A stretch of DNA of 6,780 bases. Source: Planctomycetaceae bacterium (GTDB lineage Bacteria > Planctomycetota > Planctomycetia > Pirellulales > Thermoguttaceae). Each line of letters begins with the position of its first letter. Position 1 is the stretch's first letter. Below, piece by piece: positions 1 to 6,051 of the stretch. Both the position numbers and the translations under genes were made by a program. The stretch covers positions 1 through 6,780 of the forward strand of contig JAISQH010000011.1 in NCBI GenBank assembly GCA_031274385.1, given 5' to 3'. The notes under the pieces were generated by a model. That model was not told where the DNA came from, made no database searches, and worked only from the letters and a program-made list of their open reading frames with translations.

Positions 1-37
1 TTCGGACGGGGTGCTGACTGCCAGGCTTCCTTGCCAT
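1..37 (-). CDS. Possible 5' end of an unidentified gene running off the left edge
   Basis: Read on the minus strand, an ATG at 37-35 follows AAAGGAG with a 6-nt spacer, the best-placed Shine-Dalgarno sequence in the left half of the window. Twelve codons are visible before the edge (MARKPGSQHPVR), basic in character; I do not recognise the family. The call rests on the ribosome binding site alone. The other two minus-strand frames are also open over the last 100-130 bases: one could start at ATG 93-91 (MVAKLGRTSH...) and another further upstream, and a plus-strand frame ends with a stop at 37-39. Strand and frame therefore remain uncertain. Confidence 0.35.
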   Translation of the reverse strand, partial: MARKPGSQHPVR

Positions 38-264
38 AATTTGCTCCTTTCAAAAAAATCATTATGACTTGTTCTACCAAGTTTAGCAACCATACCCCCA
101 AATCTGGAATAATCAGGAATTTCTTCCCGAACATTGCAAATTTAAAAAAACATAGCGTTTTTTCCTTTTTTAGAAGTTCCCAATAATTTGTCTCGTCGGT
201 AGCAAGCTACCGTCGCTAACGTGACTTGTTCAGTCTTTTTTGAGAAATTTTTGATCAATTACGA
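38..264. other. AT-rich intergenic stretch
   Basis: This 227-base stretch lies between the stop of the secreted hydrolase gene and the possible start codon at 37. It is rich in A and T runs. The only structured element I see is a short perfect inverted repeat at 197-212. A weak TGATC/GATCA pair around the hydrolase stop codon is followed by A residues on the transcribed strand, so it is not a convincing intrinsic terminator. No RNA gene is recognisable. Confidence 0.5.
197..212. repeat. Short perfect inverted repeat
   Basis: CGGTAGC-AA-GCTACCG is a perfect palindrome-like hairpin, effectively a 6-bp stem with a 4-nt CAAG loop. No U-run follows it directly on either strand, so it is unlikely to be an intrinsic terminator. 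It lies about 160 bases upstream of the possible left-edge start codon and about 55 bases past the hydrolase stop. It could be a small dispersed repeat or a protein-binding site; the sequence does not decide. Confidence 0.4.
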
Positions 265-1161
265 TCATTTTTTCAGAAAACCGTTATTAATGAGCCAGAT
301 TTTGCAGAGTTCCGTCCAAGTTTCGTTACCGGGTTTTCCTTTTGCCAGACCTTGACCGTGTGCTCCTTTTTGATAAATGTGCAACTCGGCAGGAACATTG
401 GCTCGGCGAAGTGCCAGATAAAACTCAACCCCGTTTTCCGCCGGAACAGCCTTGTCTTCATTCGTAAAATAAATAAATGTCGGCGGCGTTTTTTCGGTCA
501 CTTGCTTTTCGTTTGAATAGTAATCAATCAACTCCTTCGGAGCATCCGAACCAATCAAATTATTTTGCGAACCGCGATGAGTGAATCGGGCATCAAACAG
601 AATCACCGGATAACAAAGAATCATAAAATCAGGACGACAACTCATTTTGTCGATTTCATCGGTTGGTTCTTTGGCAAGATCGAAATGAGTTCCGGCAGTG
701 GAGGCGAGGTGTCCGCCGGCAGAAAAACCCATCACTCCGATTTTTAACGGATCAATTCCCCAATCTTGGGCGTTGAATCGAACCGTTCGAATCGCCCGCT
801 GAACATCAAGCAACGGATTCGGATGACCATAACCCTTGCCGCGATGACGGTATTCCAGAATGATTGCCGTGACTCCAAAAGAACAAAACCATTCGCCAAT
901 CTGTTTTCCTTCATGATCCAACGCCAAACCGCCATAACCGCCGCCCGGACAAACAACAACCGCCACATCAGTTGCTTTATCTTTGTTCGGAAACCAAACC
1001 GTGATATGTGGTTTGTCTTTTTCTTCGGTTCCCAAAGCGTTCGGGGCACCTTTTTCCCAAAGCGTTATTTGTTTCTGCTCCAACGCGTTCAAATGAACCG
1101 GCGGGCAAAAAATAAGTAAGGTAACAAACAATGTTGTTGTCAAAAATAATAGTGTTTTCAT
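265..1161 (-). CDS. Secreted alpha/beta hydrolase, acetyl esterase / acetylxylan-esterase-like
   Basis: This 298-residue protein is predicted to be an exported serine esterase, probably removing acetyl or similar acyl groups from plant or algal polysaccharide; the substrate is inferred. Residues 1-26 look like a Sec signal peptide (MKT, then a hydrophobic stretch) with likely cleavage near LNA-LEQ. Cys19 lacks a good lipobox, so it is probably not a lipoprotein. The mature part shows the alpha/beta-hydrolase order: an oxyanion-hole loop CPGGGYGG (71-78), the nucleophile elbow GFSAGG with Ser147, acid Asp236 in TNEDKAVP, and His268 in GAHGQG. Length and motifs fit the BD-FAE / Aes-type esterases that are common in planctomycetes and often annotated as xylanase or acetylxylan esterase. 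The ATG at 1161 is preferred because the signal peptide begins there, although no clear Shine-Dalgarno sequence precedes it. No carbohydrate-active neighbours are visible. Confidence 0.88.
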   Translation of the reverse strand: MKTLLFLTTTLFVTLLIFCPPVHLNALEQKQITLWEKGAPNALGTEEKDKPHITVWFPNKDKATDVAVVVCPGGGYGGLALDHEGKQIGEWFCSFGVTAIILEYRHRGKGYGHPNPLLDVQRAIRTVRFNAQDWGIDPLKIGVMGFSAGGHLASTAGTHFDLAKEPTDEIDKMSCRPDFMILCYPVILFDARFTHRGSQNNLIGSDAPKELIDYYSNEKQVTEKTPPTFIYFTNEDKAVPAENGVEFYLALRRANVPAELHIYQKGAHGQGLAKGKPGNETWTELCKIWLINNGFLKK

Positions 1162-1232
1162 TGGTATTGTTGTTTTGGTTCACAGTCCATCTACAAAATT
1201 TATGATAAGTTGCGCACAAAGATCGGCTTGAA

Positions 1233-1265
1233 TCTTTTTCCATTCTTTTTCCATTCTTTTTCCAG
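1233..1265. repeat. 11-bp tandem repeat, three units (phased A-tracts on the minus strand)
   Basis: The plus strand reads TCTTTTTCCAT twice and then TCTTTTTCCAG, giving T5 runs at 1235-1239, 1246-1250 and 1257-1261, spaced exactly 11 bp. The last unit also forms a hairpin CCATTCT-N6-AGAATGG (1251-1270). The array lies 72-104 bp upstream of the hydrolase start codon. Tracts repeating near the helical pitch are known to curve DNA, so a promoter-architecture role is possible but inferred. A related 11-bp array is found at 2786-2827. Confidence 0.7.
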
Positions 1266-1312
1266 AATGGATTGATCTAAAACAAAATGTGAAAAGGTGG
1301 ACTCTATTTTAA

Positions 1313-1441
1313 AAACTTTTGTGTCCTTTGTTGCTTGGTGCGATTCCGATTGAAGATAGGGATGTGGTGATTGATCCGGTCAAACAAGAATTGACATTGC
1401 CGCCGGATCGACCCTATCTGCCGCGCGTGTACATTAAATGA
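1313..1441 (+). pseudogene. 3' remnant of a retropepsin-like (clan AA) aspartyl protease gene
   Basis: The plus strand has an open frame from just after an in-frame stop (1310-1312) to TGA at 1439-1441. It encodes about 42 residues, including PLLLGAIPIEDRDVVIDPV followed by KQELTLPPDRPYLPR. The LLGAIP-[LI]-ED-x-D-VVIDP-x-x-x-EL pattern is what I know from the C-terminal end of the small clan AA / retropepsin-like aspartyl proteases frequent in planctomycetes and cyanobacteria. The catalytic DTGA segment and the first half of the protein are absent: I find nothing matching them in any plus frame back to 1162. No ATG and no ribosome binding site precede the fragment. It is therefore most likely a 5'-truncated relic, the only plus-strand coding trace in the window. 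It ends 95 bp from the stop of the convergent DUF1559 gene. Family assignment is from memory of the motif, not from a search. Confidence 0.55.
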
Positions 1442-1450
1442 GAGTTGCCA

Positions 1451-1484
1451 AGTTAGTAGTTAGTAGCCGGTAGTCAGTTGCCGG
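1451..1484. repeat. Short low-complexity repeat (AGTTAGT x2, then CCGG-flanked TAGTCAGTTG)
   Basis: Between the protease remnant and the DUF1559 stop codon, AGTTAGT occurs twice in tandem (1451-1464), followed by AG-CCGG-TAGTCAGTTG-CCGG. The pattern resembles the short TAGTTAGTAG-type intergenic repeats found dispersed in some bacterial genomes, but I see only one instance here. The rest of the 1442-1536 gap holds an AT-only hairpin (1515-1532), too weak to call a terminator. Confidence 0.3.
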
Positions 1485-1536
1485 TGACGCAAGCGGTTGA
1501 CTTGATATTGCCGCGAAAATATTATTATTTTCTTCT

Positions 1537-2613
1537 TTACCAAGTCTCTTTACTGAAATCAATTGGATCGTAACCAAGTCCACCGCTTGCAATGACGTTA
1601 ACTGCTTTGGCATCATCCGGACAAACAGCAGATAAATACGGTCCGAAACCAATGTCGTCATCCATTGTTTTGGCTGAGCCGTCCGCATACGCCACAACAA
1701 CAAGACCCGGATGCATCGATGAAGGACGAGCATAAAGTAAAGGAACCGAAGGAGCAGAAGAAAGTTGACCAGCTATTCTTTCTTCATTGATTTTCGAATA
1801 AAAGGACGAAGAATTACTCGGTTGGTTTGACCAAACGAAACCGCAACTCGCAACGGCTTCTTTATTTCTAGTATTAAATGAACTATCAGGTCTTGCATAA
1901 TATAGTAATTCATCTACAGTCAGTCCTGATGGTAGATACCAAGTCAACGCTTGTATATTTTCCGAAAGTAAAATCGTATTACTGGTTCCATCTACAATTT
2001 CGTCTAATTTGACTTTCTTGTTAATGGAAGCTAAATCAATGCGTCGGTCTTTAAAAAGCATAAATTTCGGTGCAACATTTCCCCTCTGAATAGGGTCAGA
2101 ACCTGTTGGTGCCGGTAATATTGAATTTTCTTCCGGTCCGCAGTTGACGACGTAACTCAGGATAGGATTACCTGCTTGCTGTTGGAGATAAGCCGAAGTA
2201 CAAATCAGCACCGGCGGAGAAGATTGAAGTGCTTGCGCTGCATTTCCTGGTACATTTGCATCATCTGCGGTTAGCAACTCGTAACGTTTGTTCTCTTCGA
2301 TTTCCGGCAAAATGGCAACAACCCAACTCAACACACGGGGAACAGGTGAGTTATTGCCAATAGGTCTATAATTTCCCAATTGGTTAAGATGTCCCGGCAG
2401 ACCGTTGTTGTTGAGGGCATAATTGACGATGGCAAGGCTGAGATTTTTTTGGTTATTGATACACTGCGCACGCCGCGCGGCTTCACGTGCGTAGTTGACC
2501 GCCGGAATCAACAAACCAGCCAACATACTAATAATCACAATCACAATAAGAAGCTCCACCAAAGTGAACGCACGCTTCAAACCAAAATGCCGGACAAAAA
2601 AAATCGAAGTCAT
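1537..2613 (-). CDS. DUF1559 family pseudopilin with type IV prepilin N-terminus and H-X9-DG motif
   Basis: The product (358 residues from this start) belongs to the DUF1559 / prepilin-type N-terminal cleavage and methylation family, large in planctomycetes. It is presumably exported and processed by a prepilin peptidase; the function of the family is not established. The N-terminus is a short basic leader, GLKRA, then FTLVELL (Phe16) and a single hydrophobic helix to about residue 36, followed by the typical AREAARRAQC stretch. The core signature DGTSNTILLSE is at about 208-218 and the H-X9-DG motif (His301 to Asp311-Gly312) is near the C-terminus. The residue before the cleavage site is Ala rather than the usual Gly. 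An in-frame ATG at 2754 would add 47 residues, but these are AT-rich, contain a TTGACA hexamer (2700-2705, minus strand) and push the prepilin leader inward, so I prefer ATG 2613, although it has no clear Shine-Dalgarno sequence. The gene follows iorA on the same strand. Confidence 0.88.
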   Translation of the reverse strand: MTSIFFVRHFGLKRAFTLVELLIVIVIISMLAGLLIPAVNYAREAARRAQCINNQKNLSLAIVNYALNNNGLPGHLNQLGNYRPIGNNSPVPRVLSWVVAILPEIEENKRYELLTADDANVPGNAAQALQSSPPVLICTSAYLQQQAGNPILSYVVNCGPEENSILPAPTGSDPIQRGNVAPKFMLFKDRRIDLASINKKVKLDEIVDGTSNTILLSENIQALTWYLPSGLTVDELLYYARPDSSFNTRNKEAVASCGFVWSNQPSNSSSFYSKINEERIAGQLSSAPSVPLLYARPSSMHPGLVVVAYADGSAKTMDDDIGFGPYLSAVCPDDAKAVNVIASGGLGYDPIDFSKETW

Positions 2614-2785
2614 ATCAGAATCCAGAAATAAAGGATTGGTGAAAGAGTAAAATTCAGCCCCTATTTTCGCATGTCGTAAAAAAATTTCCACAAAAATTTT
2701 GTCAATATGGAAATTTTCTGGAAAAAAATTAGAAAAATATCCTTTTTCAACCATTTCAGACTCAAAATACTCCTTGCGTCTGATA

Positions 2786-2827
2786 TTTTTCTATCCTTTT
2801 TCTATCCTTTTCCTCTCTTTTTCTATC
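2786..2827. repeat. 11-bp pyrimidine tandem repeat between iorA and the DUF1559 gene
   Basis: The plus strand reads TTTTTCTATCC twice (2786-2796, 2797-2807), then a degenerate 10-bp unit TTTTCCTCTC, then TTTTTCTATC. T-runs start at 2786, 2797, 2808 and 2818, nearly one helical turn apart. Written in phase, the unit CTATCCTTTTT matches the unit of the other array, CCATTCTTTTT (1233-1265), at 9 of 11 positions. On the transcribed strand these are A-tracts upstream of the DUF1559 gene. The array begins 11 bp downstream of the iorA stop. Downstream of it an AAGGAG (2770-2775) is present but sits 15 nt from ATG 2754, too far for normal use. Confidence 0.65.
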
Positions 2828-2838
2828 AGTGAACTTTT

Positions 2839-4605
2839 TTACTCGGAAACAATGGCATGAGCCGGGCAAATGTTTTTGCACAAGTTACAACCGGCACACA
2901 AGTATTTGTTGATCCGAATCCGGTTGTCGTTTTCAAAAGTGACTTTTTCCAAACCGGGGCAACCAAGTTTCAAACAAGCATTGCATTTTCGGCATTGTTC
3001 TTCGACAACCCGAAGCGGTGCTCCCAACGGTTGACGTAAATGCAACGGACACGGAGCCTTTGACACGATCAACCACGGTTCCGGTGATTCTGTTGCTTCT
3101 TTGAGTGTTGCGATTACTGTTTTGGTTTCGCGCGGATCGACAGTTCGGACATTTTTGATACCGCAAGCCCGACCAATCTCTTCTATCGACGCTTCAATCG
3201 TTTTTTCGCCCATCAACGTTTTGCCGGAACCGGGATTGTCCTGATGTCCCGTCATGGCGGTAATTCGATTGTCAACTACAATAATTGTCGAACGCCCTTT
3301 GTTGTACGCAATATCAAGCAAACCCGTCATGCCGGAATGAAAAAATGTTGAATCACCAACCATTCCGACAATCTTTTTAGGATTCCCCGCCTTGTCCATG
3401 CCGTGCGCCAACGAAACGCCGCCGCCCATGCAAAGAATCGTGTCCAATCGTGAAAGCGGCGGAAAAACGCCAAGACTGTAACAACCAATGTCGCCGGTTA
3501 CAATAACGTCCAATTTGCCCAATGCGTAAAAAATTCCACGATGCGGACAACCCGGACAAAGAACCGGCGGACGTCCGGGAAGAGGAGGAAGTGGGGAGTG
3601 GGGAGTGGGGAGCGCGGGTTCGGTCACTCCCTTTTCAATCATCTCTTTTCGCTCCGCTAAAATATCGGGCGAAAGTTCGCCGATTTTCGGAATAACCGGT
3701 TTGCCAATACACGGAATGCCAAGCGACTTGATATGTTCTTCCAAAAAATCTTCGAGTTCTTCAACAACAACAAGTCTCTCCGTTTCGCCAGCGAATTGCC
3801 TGATGAGTTCGTCGGGAAACGGAAACGGCAAACCAAGTTTCAAAACCGAAGCGTTCGGAAAAACTTCACGGACATATTGATACGCAATACCTGAAGTGAT
3901 AATGCCGAGTTTTTTGCTTTGCCAAATGATTTTGTTTGCGGGCGAATCGGTTCCCGCCTGCTGTAGCTTTTGGATTCGTTCCTCAACACGAACCCGCATT
4001 TGCCGCGCCCAAAGCGGAATCGGGACAAAACGCGGCGGATTCTTCTCGAAATTGACCGGTTTTCCCGATTCCTGACGCGGCTGCTCCTCAACCAAACCCC
4101 GCGAATGGGAAACCCGTGTGGTACTTCGCAAAATCACCGGCGTACAATATTCCTCCGACATCCGAATCGCGAGTTTCATAAACTCTTTTGCCTCTTCGGA
4201 ATCGGAAGGATCAAAAATCGGAATCTTTGCAAATCGGGCAAAATGACGAGTGTCCTGTTCGTTTTGCGACGAGTGCATTCCGGGATCGTCCGCAACAACC
4301 GCAACAAATCCGCCAACAACACCAAGATAACTAAGCGTCATCAAAGGATCCGCCGCAACATTCAACCCGACATGCTTCATTGTTGTAACAACCCGCGCCC
4401 CGGCAAGCGACGCTCCGGCGGCAACTTCAAACGCCACCTTTTCGTTCGGAGACCACTCGGCATAAATCACTTCCCGATACTTTTCAGCAACATTTTCAAG
4501 AATTTCAGTGGACGGCGTGCCGGGATAACCCGCCGCAAACGTCACTCCGGCTTCGTAAACTCCCCGCGCTATCGCCTCATTACCGGATAAAAGAGTTTTC
4601 GTCAT
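2839..4605 (-). CDS. iorA: Indolepyruvate:ferredoxin oxidoreductase, alpha subunit (EC 1.2.7.8)
   Basis: IorA carries the thiamine diphosphate and iron-sulfur centres of the enzyme that oxidatively decarboxylates indolepyruvate and related aryl pyruvates to acyl-CoA, reducing ferredoxin; it acts in the cytoplasm during anaerobic aromatic amino-acid catabolism. From this start (588 residues) the order is: pyrimidine-binding domain with GYPGTPST (26-33) and the likely cofactor Glu55 in SPNEK; middle domain; CPGCPHRG (350-357); TPP-binding segment GDST (417-420) to the DNRITAMTGHQDNPG run ending at 459; and a C-terminal ferredoxin module with Cys538/541/544/549 and Cys570/573/576/580, two [4Fe-4S] motifs. 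ATG 4605 gives the family-typical MTKTLLSGNEAIARG; a GTG at 4635 would add ten residues, and neither start has a Shine-Dalgarno sequence. iorB, usually adjacent, is absent. A 7-bp x 3 repeat encodes the linker PTPHSPL (333-339). Confidence 0.93.
   Translation of the reverse strand: MTKTLLSGNEAIARGVYEAGVTFAAGYPGTPSTEILENVAEKYREVIYAEWSPNEKVAFEVAAGASLAGARVVTTMKHVGLNVAADPLMTLSYLGVVGGFVAVVADDPGMHSSQNEQDTRHFARFAKIPIFDPSDSEEAKEFMKLAIRMSEEYCTPVILRSTTRVSHSRGLVEEQPRQESGKPVNFEKNPPRFVPIPLWARQMRVRVEERIQKLQQAGTDSPANKIIWQSKKLGIITSGIAYQYVREVFPNASVLKLGLPFPFPDELIRQFAGETERLVVVEELEDFLEEHIKSLGIPCIGKPVIPKIGELSPDILAERKEMIEKGVTEPALPTPHSPLPPLPGRPPVLCPGCPHRGIFYALGKLDVIVTGDIGCYSLGVFPPLSRLDTILCMGGGVSLAHGMDKAGNPKKIVGMVGDSTFFHSGMTGLLDIAYNKGRSTIIVVDNRITAMTGHQDNPGSGKTLMGEKTIEASIEEIGRACGIKNVRTVDPRETKTVIATLKEATESPEPWLIVSKAPCPLHLRQPLGAPLRVVEEQCRKCNACLKLGCPGLEKVTFENDNRIRINKYLCAGCNLCKNICPAHAIVSE
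3591..3612. repeat. In-frame 7-bp minisatellite (GTGGGGA x3) inside iorA
   Basis: Three perfect copies of GTGGGGA plus one base lie inside iorA. On the coding strand they read TCCCCAC x3 and give the proline-rich segment PTPHSPL just before PLPGRPPVLCPGCPHRG. Three 7-bp units make 21 bp, so the reading frame is kept; any gain or loss of a single unit would shift it. The segment is an interdomain linker ahead of the TPP-binding domain, where inserted residues are likely tolerated. Similar CCCCACT repeats are usually intergenic. Confidence 0.8.
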
Positions 4606-4860
4606 GGCAAAGTCAGTTTTCGTTTTTTGTTGCACTTTTTCGTTACGTGGAAAAACGCAAAGAGGAATATTAGTAACGATTCAGCCGTTTGAAAAATTGA
4701 GAATTGAAAAAAAAGTTTTAACCACGAAAAAACACGAAGAAACGATTTTGTAATTTCATACAACAAAAAGAGCAGCCAATAACTCCTTTTCATTTTTCGT
4801 GAGATTTCGTGTTTTTCGTGGTCGAATATTTATATTTATATTTATTTTAAAAGTTTCACT
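4606..4860. other. Intergenic stretch between recA and iorA
   Basis: This 255-base AT-rich gap holds a long imperfect inverted repeat (4721-4822) and, right after the recA stop, an ATATTT x3 run (4826-4843). I find no GC-rich hairpin with a U-run that would end recA transcription, and no convincing promoter for iorA. A 63-codon minus-strand open frame (4602-4793) is largely the translation of the repeat arm and overlaps the iorA start; I do not accept it as a gene. Confidence 0.5.
4721..4822. repeat. Long imperfect inverted repeat of the ACCACGAAAAACACGAA type
   Basis: The left arm, 4721-4744, begins ACCACGAAAAAACACGAA and the right arm, 4796-4822, ends TTTCGTGTTTTTCGTGGT. They pair along the outer ~18 bp with one A insertion and then less well inward, around a loop of about 51 nt. 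The repeat begins 38 bp past the recA stop. The ACCACGAA..ACACGAA pattern resembles a dispersed intergenic repeat that I recall from many environmental bacterial genomes; that comparison is unverified. It may also form the 3' end structure of the recA transcript. Confidence 0.65.
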
Positions 4861-5952
4861 TTATTCATCGGCACCGCCGGCGAACAAGTCCGCACCGCCT
4901 TCTTGGATTTCGGCGAGGATTTCTGTTTTGAGTTGTTCCAAAAATTCCGGGTACTCTTTCAGATATTGTTTTGTTTTTTCCCGACCTTGCCCAAGTTGCT
5001 GATCACCGTAACGGAACCAGGCACCGGATTTGATGATAAGTTTTTGTGCAATAGCAAGATCAAGAATATCGCCTTCGTAACTGATTCCGCTGTTGTGCAT
5101 CATGTCAAACTCGGCAGCACGGAATGGCGGAGCCACCTTGTTTTTAACCACTTTCGCCTTGACCCGCTGACCAATAACCGCTTCACCTTCCTTGATCTGT
5201 CCCACCCGCCGAACATCAATCCGGCAGGAACAATAAAATTTCAAAGCGCGTCCTCCGGGAGTTGTTTCCGGGCTGCCGAACATGACGCCGATCTTTTCAC
5301 GAATTTGGTTGATAAAAATAACACAGGTTTTACTTTTCGCAATGACACCGGTTAGTTTTCGAAGAGATTGGCTCATCAACCGAGCCTGAAGACCGACATG
5401 AGAATCACCGATTTCGCCTTTGAGTTCCTTTTCGGGAACCAACGCCGCCACCGAATCAACAACAACAACATCAACCGCATTCGATTTAACAAGCATTTCG
5501 GTAATTTGCATGGCTTCTTCGCCGCTGCTGGGTTGCGAAACGAGCAGGCTTTCAAGATCAACACCAAGCCGTTTCGCCCAACTCGGATCAAGAGCGTGTT
5601 CGGCATCAATAAACGCGGCAATTCCGCCTTCTTTTTGGGCTTGGGCAACAACATGCAAGGTCAAGGTTGTTTTGCCGCTTGATTCAGGACCGAAAATCTC
5701 AAGGATTCGCCCGCGCGGTACTCCAAAACCGCCTAACGCAATATCCAACGACAAACTGCCGGTCGAAATACCGGAAAGACTTGGCGTTCTATCAAGTCCG
5801 AGCGGCATAATCGCTCCTTCGCCAAATGCTTTTTCGATTTGCGAGACCGCATTTTTCAATTCGGGATTTTTCGAATAAACCGCGTCAATTTTATTGACTT
5901 TTTCCGGTTTTGAACTGGTCGATTTTGTTTTTTCAGTAATTTTTTTCGGCAT
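4861..5952 (-). CDS. recA: Recombinase RecA
   Basis: RecA forms ATP-dependent filaments on single-stranded DNA, drives homologous pairing and strand exchange, and stimulates LexA-type self-cleavage. From this start the protein has 363 residues. Visible motifs are Walker A GPESSGKT (88-95), the catalytic-glutamate segment DAEHALDP (116-123, Glu118), Walker B VDVVVVDSVAAL (160-171), and the DNA-binding loop L2 NQIREKIGVMFGSPETTPGG (215-234) running into GGRALKFY. The C-terminal tail is short and mildly acidic (EGGADLFAGGADE). Nothing is missing. Two ATGs are possible: 5952 (MPKKITEK...) and 5988, which adds 12 non-conserved residues; neither has a recognisable Shine-Dalgarno sequence, and I prefer 5952 because lysine-rich MPKK-type starts are usual. 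No recX follows. No CTG-N10-CAG or GAAC-N4-GTTC SOS box is obvious upstream; two direct repeats at 5992-6028 are the only candidate regulatory element. Confidence 0.97.
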   Translation of the reverse strand: MPKKITEKTKSTSSKPEKVNKIDAVYSKNPELKNAVSQIEKAFGEGAIMPLGLDRTPSLSGISTGSLSLDIALGGFGVPRGRILEIFGPESSGKTTLTLHVVAQAQKEGGIAAFIDAEHALDPSWAKRLGVDLESLLVSQPSSGEEAMQITEMLVKSNAVDVVVVDSVAALVPEKELKGEIGDSHVGLQARLMSQSLRKLTGVIAKSKTCVIFINQIREKIGVMFGSPETTPGGRALKFYCSCRIDVRRVGQIKEGEAVIGQRVKAKVVKNKVAPPFRAAEFDMMHNSGISYEGDILDLAIAQKLIIKSGAWFRYGDQQLGQGREKTKQYLKEYPEFLEQLKTEILAEIQEGGADLFAGGADE

Positions 5953-5991
5953 GGATTTTTTATTGGTTAAGTTGAAAACGAGACCCATGTA

Positions 5992-6028
5992 AGGTTACAA
6001 ATCAATATTTTCTGAAAGAGGTTACAAA
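5992..6028 (-). promoter_or_regulatory. Pair of 10-bp direct repeats upstream of recA
   Basis: AGGTTACAAA (plus strand) occurs exactly twice, at 5992-6001 and 6019-6028, 27 bp start to start. On the recA strand this is TTTGTAACCT. The pair sits in the 63- or 99-base gap between the small Rpn-like gene and recA. The repeats could be operator half-sites in direct orientation, or chance in AT-rich DNA. They do not match the LexA boxes I know, and I see no clean -35/-10 pair. Confidence 0.3.
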
Positions 6029-6051
6029 AAATTTGACACAAAAAATTCGCT

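Noticed and set aside
247..273. TGATC-N6-GATCA followed by a T-run, as an intrinsic terminator
   Set aside because: The stem is only 5 bp, and the T-run lies on the plus strand, whereas the neighbouring hydrolase gene is on the minus strand and its stop lies inside the element.
1515..1532. Hairpin GAAAATA-N4-TATTTTC as a terminator of the DUF1559 gene
   Set aside because: The stem has only terminal GC pairs, and no U-run follows on the minus strand; it is followed by a T-rich stretch only on the plus strand.
2662..2765. Possible leader peptide starting at TTG 2765-2763 after AAGGAG
   Set aside because: The spacer is only 4 nt, the start codon is rare, the translation is simple AT-rich sequence, and the distance to the DUF1559 start gives no sign of an attenuator.
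3970..4590. Plus-strand open frame of 206 codons
   Set aside because: It lies wholly antisense to iorA, is rich in Arg/Asn as expected for a reverse-complement shadow, and has no recognisable domain.
4602..4793. Minus-strand 63-codon frame with a hydrophobic translation
   Set aside because: It overlaps the iorA start and consists largely of the translated inverted repeat; hydrophobicity follows from T-rich codons.
5420..5878. Plus-strand open frame of 152 codons
   Set aside because: It is antisense to the conserved core of recA; the recA motifs on the other strand settle the frame.
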